Notes: generated by a model not told the origin, from the sequence alone. A stretch of 64,000 nucleotides of DNA from Mesocentrotus franciscanus (GCA_037976565.1 CP137685.1:19580449-19644448), one strand, 5' to 3'. Counted from the stretch's first letter, positions 35,390 through 48,145 are shown. Made by a program: numbers and translations.

Positions 35390-35838
35390 GACTAATACTG
35401 TTTTCACACTGGCAAAATTTTGCTTAACCCCGTACTATAGGTGGGGTTAAAGGGGGGGGTCTTAGCCCCACCTATAGTCCGGGGTTAAGCTTATTCCACT
35501 TTCTGTTCAGACACGTATTTACAAAAGTGGGCTGGCCCTGCAAAATAGCAGGGCTAACCCGCAATTGCGGTGCCAAGCTAATGAATGAGAACAGAAACAA
35601 AAAATAGTCCGGTACTACGCAATGGAGCGAATTAATGAATATTCACGCTATACAGCTAGTCCGGGGTTAACAAATTGCAGTGAGAACAGCATGAATTTTC
35701 TTATTCCGGGATAGGCACTTGGTACAGGACTAACAAAGTGTGTTTGAAAAGCCAAAAAAGTTAGTCCGGGGTTAAGGATAGTACGGGGCTAAGCAAAGTA
35801 CGGGGTTAAGCAAAACAAGTGTGAAAAGAGTATTAGTC
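35390..35838. mobile_element. TIR element with TTAACCCCG internal repeats
   Basis: The left end gactaatactgttttcacac and right end gtgtgaaaagagtattagtc are inverted. Subterminal ttgcttaaccccgtacta is inverted at the right as agtacggggttaagcaaaac. The motif (a)gtccggggttaa recurs at least four times inside, in both orientations. 449 bp, no open frame. Confidence 0.85.
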
Positions 35839-35999
35839 ATAATGCATTTTTTAAAAGGCTGAACTATCCGAGATGTAGACTAGTCACATACAGGCACAGT
35901 ACTGTAGCTGCTCCCTATACATTCACTGTAACGTTGGGTTAGGCTTTACTCAAGACACAATATATTTTCAACAACCAAATTAGAGACTGCACTTGAAGT

Positions 36000-38040
36000 G
36001 CCATAACCCTCTTTCTGTCAACTCTTTTTCATAAGATGACACCATCCAGTAAACACAAACAAAGTAATGAAACTCCTTCCACAAATCAGACAATAAATCA
36101 ATTAGACCACTGAGATTGTCTGGATACAATCTGCATTGACTTTTGTCATCACTTCTTTATATTAGGGTGCAAACCCTTATCACAAATGCTAACATTTCTT
36201 GGGAAACAATTAGTCATTCATCCAGGTGTAAATAGCTGAATGACTTCTGATGACTGGATCGACTGACAAAGGCATTTTTCTATCATTTCAAGCCAGTGGT
36301 CATTTATAAGGAATGTGATTAACTATGTAATAAACATGATAAAGCAGGTTAAATTGTTTTTGTCTCTTGGAGCAAAGGGTACTTTACAAAGGATGACGGA
36401 GGATTTAATGGTATGAAGAATATAAATGCTAAAATAATTGTGATTGGAATCATGAATCATCCATTCATAGTTGGTTCTATTTTTTTCAGGAATAGACCTG
36501 CTAGAGAAGGGAAGACTACCAATATTACAAATAAAAAAAAATAATAATTTCTTGCAATGCAACTACAATATAATGCTGAGAATCTATAGTAAAAGTACAA
36601 TAAATACGGTACATGTATTTCTTATAAATAAATTATGCTTCGGTAAGTGGGTCTAAAAATCTAGATTAATTACAACATACTTGCCAATGTATCACAACTT
36701 AGTGTGAAAAATCATATTCACATACATCATATTACGTGTATCTTTCCTTTTGAAAAATAGGCCATTGAATCTAGGTAACAGTGTGTCACAGAAATATATC
36801 TAATATCAATATATCTTTCTGCAGTGGAAATATATCCTTTCAAACCAAACCTTGGTGAACTACAGAACTACATTGTCTAGGGAAATGTAATCAAAATTGC
36901 CAAGTTTATATTCCTGGGCAAAACAAACATCAATTCCATTAACATACTTCCCAGGCACTTGTGAGATGTAATACCCAAAAGTCACTTTTCTCAAATCAAA
37001 TATTCTAAAAATGGGAGAGTGTAAGAGAGAATAGGAAGCATAAAATGAGGAAAATGAGTTTTTCCAGCATCTCCAACTAGCACCTCATATTTGTTCTAGG
37101 CTATGGATGAATAGTGGAAGTCATATTGGAAATGAAATAATGCTGAGTCTGGCTTCTAATTGCTTGGGATTTGGAAGCCGGCTCTCCTGAGCCGATGACT
37201 CATATTTAGGACATCTCAGTTTTTTGATAGAATTGCTACTATGATTGAATCAATCTCCACGGAGTTTCTTCATATTTGATGTGTGATATTTGAGGATGCG
37301 GGAGAAGGGTTTATAGGCCACCCCCTTTTTACTGGGTCATACAAACTGGTGCTTATCGACATTGCAGTGTTTATCCATTTCAAATAATTCAAACCAAACA
37401 CTGGTAGATTGGTGATATATGGAATAGCTTTCAACCGCTCACATCAAATGTACATTTTCTGTAACTGATGCCCTCCCCCTGCCTCCCTCTGCCCCATCCT
37501 CATCCCCTTCTTCAAAACAAATAGTCTAGGTCTACCACCACCTCCCCTCCTAGTCACGCAGTTATGATGAATATTGGTCAGGGTACAGGGGCTTCCATCC
37601 CTATCCAATCATTTCACTTGGAAAAAGTGTCAACGGAATTGAATTCCTATATTTGCTAATAATGCCATTACTCATACACAATTTCATATCCCATATTGGA
37701 AATTGGAGTGACCCTTCCATTTTATTCCTACTGGTAATTTTGTTCTCCTCTGTCATATACTGACTGGGCACTTGACCTTATATTTCCGTAGACCCCCAAA
37801 AGGGTGAAGTGGAAATCACTTGTAATATCCAACTGACAATATCAATGATGTACACCATACTACTCTATTATTGAATTTTATGAGAACACCTTTTTCATAC
37901 AGGCAGTGCCAGTAGAGGAAAGAAATACAGTAAAAATGAAATATTATTATGGGCTACTTTCAGGCCAAACTGGTTATAGCCATCATTACCTGGTGGTTTT
38001 GTGCATTACAACCCATGGGAAGATTTGTTCCTGGTCTCTC
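36000..38040. other. Intron sequence without recognised features
   Basis: AT-rich; short chance frames. No element ends or exons recognised. Confidence 0.45.
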
Positions 38041-38055
38041 TCTTCATTAACAGAG

Positions 38056-38125
38056 GCTATTAATAATAATAGTAATACTGATTTCTTTTAAAGCACTCTT
38101 CCATTAACTGACCAAAGCGCTTACA
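38056..38125 (-). mobile_element. Inverted SINE/LINE 3' tail fragment
   Basis: ctattaataataatagtaat followed by tttaaagcactcttcc and ccaaagcgcttacag. Read on the minus strand this is an agcgctt...aaagtgctt body ending in a TTA-rich tail, the reverse of the 44.3 kb fragment. Confidence 0.5.
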
Positions 38126-38350
38126 GTATTATCATGCCGCTGGTCACTTGATTCAATTCCTATTCTGTAAATCACAGTGCACATTCTAATCTCACTGGGG
38201 AGCATTCCAGCTACCGTAGTCACTTTTTTACAGGGCGCACATGCTAATCCAATCACAACGAGTCCAGAGTTTATAAGGCAAATCACCCCCAGTTTGCCAT
38301 TTTATTTATTTAGTTGTTTTTTCCTGTTATTAAAAGTAATATTTCATTTT

Positions 38351-38695
38351 TCAAAAGCATGAAGAAAGAATTTTGTTTTGTAAAAAACAAATATCTACCT
38401 TTAAAATAATATTTAAAAATATTTTTTTAAACTTGAGTACGTTGGTGGTTTTGACAGACGAACATTTTCTCTTTGATGTCTTTGTTGGAGTAGAGGCAGG
38501 CAGTAGTCTGAAACCAATACATAATTCCTTACATACCAGAGTGAGGTCTAAAGAAAGATATCTCTTTTTGAGATTAGGAGTAAATCCCTCTGTAAGGTTA
38601 ATCCAGTGTCCTCCATCATATGGTCCCCATTTATCATCATCAAGATCATCAAAAGTGGGGGTCATGACCCCCACCACATAACGCCCTGAATTCAA
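38351..38695 (-). CDS. Weak candidate coding segment, unknown product
   Basis: A 114-codon minus frame whose first 80 residues are not low-complexity (GVMTPTFDDLDDDKWGPYDG, then GHWINLTEGF). A splice-acceptor-like attgaattcag and a donor-like ctctg|gtatgtaag would delimit an exon of about 150 bp. The opposite strand is also open for 102 codons, and a 20 bp palindrome at 38655-38674 makes both read VGVMTPT. This is as consistent with a decayed transposon as with an exon. Confidence 0.15.
   Translation of the reverse strand: MNSGRYVVGVMTPTFDDLDDDKWGPYDGGHWINLTEGFTPNLKKRYLSLDLTLVCKELCIGFRLLPASTPTKTSKRKCSSVKTTNVLKFKKIFLNIILKVDICFLQNKILSSCF
38655..38674. repeat. Perfect 20 bp palindrome
   Basis: gtgggggtcatgacccccac is identical to its reverse complement. 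Confidence 0.95.
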
Positions 38696-38734
38696 TGATC
38701 TTAGCTCTCTTTATGCTCTTTAGATATTTTCTCT

Positions 38735-39065
38735 TTTTATCCCTCTCTCTCTCTCTCTCTCTCTCTTCTTTTTTTGTTATATTTTATCATCTCTTGTTTA
38801 CCTTCCTTGAAAATTTGTTATCCTATTTTCGGGGTAATTTAAAAAAGTTTAGAGACTTGATTTTTTTTGCTCTCTAGCATCAATTGTGGGACATTTTCAA
38901 ATGATCTTATTCTTCTCTATTTATTTCCATGTTATAACTCTTGCAACCTCTCCCCCTCTCTCTCTCTCCCTCTCTATTTCTCTTTTCCTCCTTTTCTCTC
39001 TCTCTCTCTCTCTCTTGCTCCCCTCTTTTTTCTCCCTCCCTCTCTGCCCCTCTCTCCCTTTCTGC
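38735..39065 (+). repeat. CT-rich microsatellite cluster
   Basis: Several (CT)n runs (near 38744-38766, 38955-38970 and 38995-39015) in T/C-rich sequence. Overlapping frames of 60, 103 and 201 codons read through it and are compositional. Confidence 0.9.
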
Positions 39066-39515
39066 TTGTCACAGTTGTTAAATGCTTCTTCTACATACAT
39101 CTCATATCCTTTTCTACAACCTCCTCTCTCAATTCAACAAATATCTTTTTCCTTTACCAGCCCTTTTATTTTAGCTAAAAGTATCATAAATCTAAATCTA
39201 TGCAACCAATTGACATTCTGTAAGACATTTTTTTCGTGTTCACCAAGCAAGTCGCTCCATTCATTACACCAGCTATTTATGACTTCCGTTAAAACAAAAA
39301 ACAAACACGGACCATCACTGGGCCATCACTGGCAGCAAGCTATGAGTCATACAAATTTTGACAAAATATACCACAAGTCTAATGTTTTAATGGTAGGCAG
39401 AATTTATCCCCCCCCCCCCTCCCCATTCATACTACCAAAATCTACCGTATGTTATGGTTACCGATATGAAAACTTTATAGCTACACAATAATAAATAATT
39501 ATTTTTCTTTCCTGA

Positions 39516-39732
39516 TCATCGTATTGTACGAAAAACGTATAACAGGACAGGGCTTATCGTGAGCAAGCACTGATGATGGGCCGGCTGTCATGCCAACTGA
39601 CCTCTTCAAAACTGTTTTTTCAAACAATATTTCTTTATACGATGTTATTATCCAATGTGTATGCCCTATTCATTATACTGTGATTTATATTCCTTTCTCT
39701 ACATAGTTTGTATAAATTTCCTCCAGTCTGAA
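39516..39732. mobile_element. Foldback/MITE family copy
   Basis: It contains cgtattgtacgaaaaacgta, aggacagggcttatcg, gatgggccggctgtcatgcc and tttctttatacgatg. It ends ataaatttcctccagtctga, matching the end of the 12.2 kb copy and, inverted, the start of the 30.2 kb copy. The left boundary is approximate. Confidence 0.6.
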
Positions 39733-40289
39733 CAGACCATCAATTGCTCTTGAGACAAAAACCAAAAGTGACATCGGAGGATGGAGGGCCTGCCAAACGT
39801 TCAGGTGCTTTGGATTTCTGAGCTCTTTCCCCGTAGTGGGTGGCTAAACTCTTTCAAGCTTGGATGGAATGCTAAGAATGATCAACATTCAGACAAAACA
39901 CAGGCAGGGTGGCATGAAATGTAACATTTTTTTTCCTCGGTCATAGCGTGTATAACATTCTGACATGATGTTCCCCAAACATGGAATGTTACTTTTTCCC
40001 TGGCTTTGGTACCGGAACTTTGTACTTCATAACAACATTCTAACATGGCATATCACTGAAATGTTACTTTTTTCTCTACTGCCTCAAATAGGAGTCTGTC
40101 TTCATGACATCTTTCATTGAATATTGAGGTGTGCATATATGTACGATCTACAGTAGATTTGAAACTCATGCATTCTTCCCATTCTGCACATCACATGATT
40201 TTACAGAATATTTATTTTTTCGCTCCATCAAGAAAAGAGTGTGATTGAAGATGTAGACCTTGCTGACAAACCGAGTACTAGGTCCATGC

Positions 40290-40560
40290 TACAACTTCAT
40301 CCCCGTCCTTCTCCCACCTCTGGTTCTACAACACATACTCCAGCAACATCTACTCCATGGTAAACATACTATACAAACCAAATTCCTAACTTTAACCCTG
40401 GACCAAACACTATACCTAATCCTAACCCTCACCCTATAATTTAATCTACAACCCCTAAACCTAACCTAAAAACCAATTGCAACCCTAACCCGGTAACCCC
40501 ACATCTTTAACAAAATAAGCACAGAGCAATACACATAGATGCCAGAGCAAATGTCAGGTC
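40290..40560. repeat. Second copy of the telomere-like dispersed repeat
   Basis: aactttaaccctggacc, acactatacctaatcctaac and acaaaataagcacagagcaa parallel the 9.0 kb copy, including the non-CCCTAA flanks. Confidence 0.6.
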
Positions 40561-42530
40561 ACTTCCCATGAACTAATGTCATGAAATTATTCACAAATTC
40601 TTAAATCATTTTAGATTTTCTCTGGTACTGATGGGTTTAATATACCAAGAAATATAGCAAGAAATGTTGATGGACAGGTGCAACATAGATGCACATTTAT
40701 CTATCTATTTCACTATTTGAAATACAGACAATTTTATCCAGTTACACATGGCAGATTAGAGGAACTTCCAAACACATTCAACTTCTCCCATTGCATGTTT
40801 GATAGTGGGAAAAGCATTTACTATCAACGGATTGGTTGAAATAGCAATGTCCTTGTTTAACAAGTGTGGAGATGTCTTAATAAACTACTCATGGGCAGAA
40901 GTATGATGAGAGTTTATGATCCATTTGCCTCTTTCTCATGCACCAATAGAAACTGGCTGTCACTGCCAATTCACATCAGCCATCTTTCTTCATGACCATT
41001 CACAGTGTTGGTATGAAAGGAAGACAGAGGCATCTCTCTCATGGCTAACTTGCTGGTAAGATGATGTCAGTTTTATCGGTCGGCAATTCTACGAACATGG
41101 TCATCTGATGACTTGGCAAGTTAGCATGTATCATTGCACAGTGATTTCCAGTTAAAACAAATTAGCTTATTATAAGAGACTACCATGTATACATCAATAT
41201 GTACATGTAGTGATATGTCCTGTGTGGTGTTCTAAATATTCCAATATTCCACTATTCAAAATGAAGTGCCTTGCCTGGCCCATATACTTTCCTACAAGAC
41301 AATATCCCAGTTATAAGTAAATATAATGGTAAAAAGGGTGAGAGACAGGAATGCTAAAATCTCTAAACGTGGACCTTTTCACAGAACTTCTAAGTGAATC
41401 ACATACAATTTAATTTTATCTAAAGAGCTCTAGAGTTTATGTGTAAATCTGGCTTATATTCACTATCGAATAAAACATATTAAACATACAAGAGCAATAA
41501 CAATGCTAAATAAATTAAAGTTATAGTTGGAAGCAGAAGGTACCCCAAGTACCTGGCAAGCCCGACACTTTCTCTCTTCTCTTATCATCTTCCTCTCACA
41601 CTTAAAAACAAACTACCATGCCTGACCTAGCATTACACACATTTCTTACAGGGCATGGCCAAATGGCATCATAAATCCTGGACCTTGTAAAGGAAACAGG
41701 CTTTTAAGCGACTGGTATCAGATACAAAAGCTCTTGAGTTTATCAAATACTTGAGGTCCATCAGCGTGGAATTCAAGTCTGTAAAGTCTAGCTTTTTGAA
41801 AGGTGGTCATTCAGACCAGCAATTCCTGAGTGAAGTTGTGAGAAAGAATGTCAAGTACATATTACTTTCAGTCATACTTTTATCAAGACCAGGCCATGAA
41901 TAGCACTGTTTGCATACTGGACCACCTATCTTTTGGAAACATAGTTTTTGAGAAGACATACTGCAGATTTTCCTGTCCTTATGAGCACATATTCCATTTT
42001 TCGAACTTCTTCTTCTTCCTCATTAAGTGCTACTTCATGCAATGAAGATTACGCAGCTTCAAACAACAGAATATGCAAACCAAAAGCAGCTATATAAAGT
42101 AGTATTTAGAATACTTGTTTATTTCTCTCATAACATGCCCTAACAAATTAACATAAAGCAGTTGGGAGATAATTTCACCCTGGGACGTAGTTCACTGTTC
42201 TTCCTGCGTATTATGCTTGTCAAACTACTGCCTCAGATGGCACAACATCAGGCAGGGGTGCTGCGGCCAGATTTTAGTTGGCACTTAATTTTCTTTCTCA
42301 GGGAATGAATTTCTATAGAAGATAACCAGACATTGACCAGGGCTCCACACTAACATTTTAAGAATGGGGGTCCGGATTTTAAATCTTACAGTTAGAATGC
42401 ATGAGCCCTATATATAAAAATCTTGGCATTTTGGGGGTCTGGACTTGGATTTTGGGCGCCCATGTGTCCCTGGCGTCTGTTAGTGTGTGGGGCCCTGTAT
42501 TAACTTATGTTTATTTGAAAGATGAGAGAG
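40561..42530. other. Intron sequence without recognised features
   Basis: AT-rich; chance frames only. Confidence 0.45.
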
Positions 42531-42540
42531 GAAGGGACAG

Positions 42541-42613
42541 TTTGTTGAGAGCCAATAGGGTGTTAACTAAGTGTTCACGAATATGACTTAATGTCTTTCT
42601 GGCTCTCAGCAGA
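42541..42613. mobile_element. Short hairpin MITE (CTGAGAGCCAGAAGGG family)
   Basis: tttgttgagagccaataggg, then tgttaac, and at the right tctttctggctctcagcaga. Total 73 bp, potentially a single hairpin. Confidence 0.65.
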
Positions 42614-44290
42614 CAGGGCATAAGAACTCAGAAGGGGGAAGGAAGTAAGGGGTCATTTTGGGGAATAGAAGGGCGTATCTCATTTGTAATAGGGCATGAT
42701 GGGGATAGTCTTCTTACCTGATTATAGGTGATCACAACATCATTTGGAGGCAGAAGTTCAGATGGGGTTTTGCACAATCCATCAGAGAATGACCATCACA
42801 GCCACAGAGAAAGAAATCAAAAGGGAATGAGAGAGAAGAGAGAGAGAAGAGATTATTTAGTAATCATATGCATAATTTTTCTTTCAAGTTATGTAAATTA
42901 CATTGATAAGCATTGAAAAAGCACCGAAAGATTAAGAGATCGTATCCATAAGTTTGATCTTTTAGATCATTCCCATGATTTACATTACAAAGTATTGAAA
43001 ATACACTCAGAGTATCTTTATTCAGTTAGTAGTCATGCAAACGCTTTTATCAAATGCAACTTTCCTGGACCTAAACCAGAAGACAAAGTTTCAATGCGCT
43101 GGAACATACTGGAATGCTATAATCTGTATTTTATATTATAGCATGATCAATTTGACATTTCAGAGAAAGAGAATTTAACCTATCAGACCGTGGCTTATTC
43201 TGTATGTGAAATGAATAACAAGTATCTTCTTTTTTTTTAAAGGACAAATACCATGTGTGAATGAAATTCATCATCAATAGAAATCAGAAGTCGTTGTGAG
43301 GTGATAAAAGTCTAATCAAAGTAATTAAAAGCAAGCAAAGCTACCTTTCATTCACAGGTTATAAAAACCATATAATATAAAAACTGTAAATTCAGAATAA
43401 GAGCAAGAAATTATCATTGTACTATTAGCATAATAAACTGTGGCAAAATCCCATAATCGGTCTTTGAATGGATGTTTGCACAAAATCACTGATCATTAGC
43501 ACCCCTCACAATTACACACAGAACACCATGATTACACCCAATTTATTACTCAATCACCCCAAACCACAAAACCAACAAAGTCATTTTTTGTGTGGAGAAA
43601 CATTCGATTTGGAGATGCAGGTATGTAATGGATGTACTGAATAATACAAAATATGTGATTGCTATTGACAAAATATGCATAGGCTTTACGTAGATACCAA
43701 AAATCTATTGTGACAGGAGAAATGTACCATGACTCATTCAATAATTTTCTTCCCATCACATTTTACTTAGAAAATGTATCCTTGCAAAATTCTTGCATCA
43801 TTTTAAGATTGTAAACAGTGGTGAGAAGTCTACGAAATGTAATTTATAAACTAAAGAGCAGAAACCATGTTGAATTCAGTCAATTTAAAGACACTGAATA
43901 GTATGTAAATCAACTATTTTTTGCCATAGATTTAATTCACTTGCCAAGAGTGAGTTGATCAAAAATTCAATTAATTGGTAGGTGTTCAGGATATGTACAT
44001 GAGGAATATCAACTGCTAGTGTTCATTGATTACCCTGAGGGTAAAATAAAGTGAACATTCTTTCACACATTTTTTTTAAGTGCCATTTTTGGTCACTCCT
44101 CTTTTCTTCTCCTGGGTTTCTCCAATACTCTGTACCTCCTGGACCTTGAAACTTCAAACTAAAAGTCTTACTCGATATAACTTACTCTGCTCACATTGAT
44201 GTATATTTCATATGTATTGCAATTTGTAGGTTTATTTGTAATGTTTTGTTTAATATATAATTGTTTGTCTGTTTGTCATTGCATTTTGCT
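42614..44290. other. Intron sequence without recognised features
   Basis: AT-rich; the short purine-rich run at 42825-42855 is the only feature. Confidence 0.45.
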
Positions 44291-44294
44291 TGTT

Positions 44295-44363
44295 ATAGCG
44301 CTTGGAGACTTCACTGGTAAGCGCTTTATAAGCACCGTTTTGTTATTATTATTATTATTAATC
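44295..44363 (+). mobile_element. SINE/LINE 3' tail fragment with (TTA)n
   Basis: tatagcgcttggagacttca then taagcgctttataagcaccg and a TTATTATTA run. This is the same type of 3' tail as in the 5.3 kb SINE (aagcacttagagac ... ctatataaatcc ... ttattatta). It is a 5'-truncated insertion. Confidence 0.6.
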
Positions 44364-44419
44364 TCATCTTAATCCTTCATCCTGTCAACAGCAGAATTTT
44401 AGCCGAAAAGTACAGGAGT

Positions 44420-45920
44420 AATCAAAGGACGAAAACTATCTTCATTGTCATGGAGTTTGTAGCACCATGAATTCTTCAAGACATTTGCTATCTCAACAAG
44501 ATAACAAACCATCACTGGAATAGATACCAGTTAAATATCACTTTCTCATCATACCTGCTAGAAGCTAAGCATGTGGTCGGCTGATGTTCCAAAAAAGTAG
44601 AATCTACTCAAAAGCCCTATATTATTACTTCTAATCTCATTTTAATCCTTTATCTCAACACTGTATCATCCATATGTTTGCTCTCTCATCAATATAGTGA
44701 AAAATCACTGACCAGTGTGGGTACTGGGTAATTTTCAGTTTATCATACTGCAGTCATTGGTGATCAGCAGTGGGGATCAGCAGTGGTCATCTGTTTACAG
44801 TTTCATCCAGGCATTTGTTATCTCATCAAGAAAGCGAATCACCAGTGGTCTAGGTACCACCCAAAACTCAGTTTCTCATCATACATTACAAGCTAAGCTT
44901 CTAACAAGTGGTCTGAACTTCTGAAGTCAGTGGTGATTAGAAGTGGTCATATGTTTATAGCTTTATCCAGACATCAGCTATCTTCTGGAGATAGCGAGTT
45001 CTCATCCGCATGGGTACCAGTTAAACCTCAGTTTCTCATCATATAAGCTTAGCAGGTGGTATGGTAATTTCTCAAAAGTCTTTCATCAGTAGTGGTCATC
45101 TGTTTGCAGATGCCTTCATCCTAACACCATCTATCCCACCAGGAAGGTGAAGAATCATCACTGATATGGGTAGACCTTCAGAGAAAATACCAGTTTCTCA
45201 TCAAACAAAACTACAAGCTCAACAAGCAGTCTGGGGATTGTAGTCATTGTTGGTTAGTAATAGCAGTGGTCATCTATTTACTTAATTATACACTGTAGTT
45301 TCATCCAGACATCGGCTATCTTCTGCAGAGTTCTTCATCCCCTTGGGTAACATTTAAACATTAGATTCTCATCACACTTGTGAAAGTGGTCTGGATATCT
45401 GTAGTAATTGGTGATCAGTAAAGTCAGCTCTACATAAGTCGAATTTGTGAACCACAAAAATAGTTTGAGTTATGCTAAATTTGACTTAGGAATGTAAATA
45501 ACACGTTTTGCATAGTTTGGTTAAACAAATTTTATTTGACTTAGGGAAAATTTGACTTGTGCGACTTTGAGTTATGCAGATCGAGTTAACTGTAGTGGTC
45601 ATCTGCAACTTCATGCAGACATCAGCTATCTTATGGAGATAGTGAGTTTTCATCAGCGCGGGTAATAATTAACATCAGTTGCTCAGTCTATACAAGCATA
45701 GCTTATAGCAAGTGGTCTGGGATTCTTTGGTCAGTGTTGGTCACTAGTATTGGTCATCTCTTTATAACTTCATTCAGACATTATAATGAATGGAGATAGC
45801 AAGATAGCTCGTTCTCATCTGTGTGGGTACCAAGTAAACATCAGTTTCTCATCCTACAAACCCAAGTGGTCTAGTGGTCTTTGGTCAGTGGTGGTCACTA
45901 GTGGTCATCTGTTCTTTGGC
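44420..45920 (+). repeat. Diverged tandem array, unit about 160 bp
   Basis: The motif agtggtcatctgtttacag, followed by ttcatccagacatc, (a)gctatct, ggtacca, cagtttctcatcata and agcaagtggtctg, recurs with starts near 44783, 44943, 45092, 45265, 45592, 45748 and 45901. Spacing is 149-173 bp, with a double spacing where a short insertion occurs at 45425-45597. An earlier, more diverged unit lies at 44440-44600. Frames of 64-69 codons within are not genes. Confidence 0.8.
45425..45597. mobile_element. Probable short TIR insertion in the tandem array
   Basis: tctacataagtcgaatttgt at the left and ttgagttatgcagatcgagt at the right are imperfectly inverted. tttgacttagg and atttgacttgtgcg recur inside. 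It disrupts the 160 bp periodicity. Confidence 0.5.
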
Positions 45921-46169
45921 CCTTATCAATAAACCACCATCTGATTCAATATTTTGTCTGGTGGTCAAGTTATCTCACCTGTTCTCAAATGGTAAACAAA
46001 TGACACAAGTGCATGGACAGATCACTTCTTTGTTTTCTTTGGAGGTAGTTTTTTCAGCTTTAGTCTGAACACGTCAATAAAATTAAAACATTATCCAATA
46101 ACTATCAACTCACTATTGAATGAAAATCACAAATATCTGGCAAACTGATAAGTCAGAAAAATGAGTTAC

Positions 46170-46334
46170 TAGGGACTTTTAGATTTTACACGACGAGAAC
46201 GTGGACTGCCACGGTGACATCCTTTTAAGGTAATGTGACGTCCCTTTAAGGCACTGCCGGGCACGGGCCAGTGCCTTGAAAGAATGGCACACGTTGCAGT
46301 CCACTACGTCGACGTGCAAATCTAAAAGTCCCTA
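46170..46334. mobile_element. TIR MITE with TA flanks (GGGACTTTTAGATTT ends)
   Basis: The left end tagggacttttagatttt then acacgacg ... gtggactgc, and the right end gcagtccac ... cgacgtgcaaatctaaaagt then cccta, are inverted over about 40 bp. TA lies at both ends. Total 165 bp. Confidence 0.85.
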
Positions 46335-46339
46335 TTGCT

Positions 46340-47830
46340 GACGAATGAGTAACTGCTGACAAATAAGCTAACTTAAACACGCAAAGTGTTTTATGGCTAG
46401 GTCATTATCAATAACCTACAATTATACTTTATCTCACTTCATCACGTACCCAGATATATGCTGATGCATTTCTGTATTATGCAAAATTTAGCAAATTTCA
46501 ATGCTTTTGTATTTTATTTCCAAATAGCTGAGTAAGATATGATTATGATGATCTTTTATGAGATCAACCGACATGAATATGACTTGGAAGAATTTTTGTT
46601 CTTCTTCAAAATATGAAATAATCACCAGAATTCACTATAAAACCTTTAAAGATAACTTTACCTGATATCAAATTTCCTGATAGGGAAATGATAGGCACCG
46701 GTCAAGTGCCTAGAGCTTTAACATGTCAATCAAGAATAAGACCAACTTATTTAAATATTGGTGGACAAATTAATTCATATGGTCAAGAAAAAGAACAATA
46801 TATTCAATATTAGTGGTCAAATTAGCTCATACGGTCAACACAGATAAGAACGATGACCCAAAAACTAGATTTAAAAATTGTTACATTTTGTATTAATATT
46901 AACTTCGACTTGAATTGGCATCTGATATCGACCTCTTAATAACTGATAAAAGTGAGTTTAAAGTCGCAACAAATTAATTCAGCGGTCATTAGATGGTCAG
47001 TCAACAATGGTGATGGATGCAAAGTGGACTTTGATTGACCATTCCTCATCATATCGTGGTGTTGTTTTGAGATGGAATCTAATTTTGAGTGGTTGTTAGG
47101 TACACCAAGTTCCATCAGAACCAATTACGGGAATGGGGCTATATAGGTCGCTGTGTGAGAGTTCGTTGACATTCAGAGGCTGAAGGATAAAAGCGTGAGA
47201 TTGGACCGCGCTCAGAATTTGGTGTACCTTTCTACCTATCCATGCACATAATGTCAAGCTGTCCTCATTTTCTTCCTATAATCCTATTTAATAATATGAA
47301 TTGATTAAGCCTATAGATGAACATAGATCAATTCAGAGTCTTATAATACAGATGGGTCAACACTTTGGTTGCATTCTTTGACTCTCTGCGCAGTTGCTCA
47401 TTAGCCACACGTGCAATTTCGCACAAAACAATAGGCACCAATTGATGGAAGAATTACTTTGTGCAACACAATGGCTTTGCAAAATTACCTGTTTCCGGTC
47501 TTGATTAGCTCCATGACAACCCTTTTAACACCGTAACAGTTTAATCTTGCACTGAAAACAGATAAATGATCTTGAAGCCTTCGGTATATATCTATCCCAT
47601 GATAAATACAATGTGGCACAGGGAGATTATTCGCTTGTCATATAAAGAGTTAAAAATGAAAATTCTGAGAATTTGTGTAGAGTATAATACAGATTTGCAG
47701 AAGATCAATGTTAGGAATAAACTTCATGTTTTATTTCTTTGCCAAACAGCCAGGAATAAGCAAATATTTAATTTTTTGTTTTTTTGTTTACCTCTTTTTC
47801 CCATACACCCTTCTCCTCCCCCCTTTCACT
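46340..47830. other. Intron sequence without recognised features
   Basis: AT-rich. ggacaaattaattcatatgg and gtcaaattagctcatacggt near 46764 and 46810 form a short local duplication. Otherwise nothing recognised. Confidence 0.45.
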
Positions 47831-47834
47831 CCAT

Positions 47835-48145
47835 GCATGGGTACTTTGACGCAACAATGTGGTGGTCCCGGATAACTTTAGTTATAATTATCCATGCTGG
47901 ACTTCTTGGGTAATTTACCTGAAACTAACTGTTACTTCTTTTCTTCCCCCTTTTTCCTTACCCTCCTTACCCCTCTCCCCCTCCCCGACTCCCCCATCCC
48001 ACCCACCTAAACCCCCTCTCTCCCAACATTTTGCTCCATTCATTGGTACTCCAAACAACAATGTGGTGGTCCTAGATAACTGGGGTATTATCCATGCTGG
48101 GATTCTTCAGTAAATTTACCTGAGCTAACTGTTATCTCATTCTGT
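47835..48145 (+). repeat. Two-unit tandem duplication, period 204 bp
   Basis: acaatgtggtggtcc begins at 47854 and 48058. Each is followed by (c)gataact, tatccatgctgg, ttctt, aatttacctga and ctaactgttac/tctt. The spacer is C-rich. Two frames (115 and 84 codons) cross it without motif. Confidence 0.75.

Noticed and set aside
38886..39491. 201-codon plus-strand frame
   Set aside because: Mostly a reading of CT-rich microsatellites; a second frame is open over the same tract and there is no domain.
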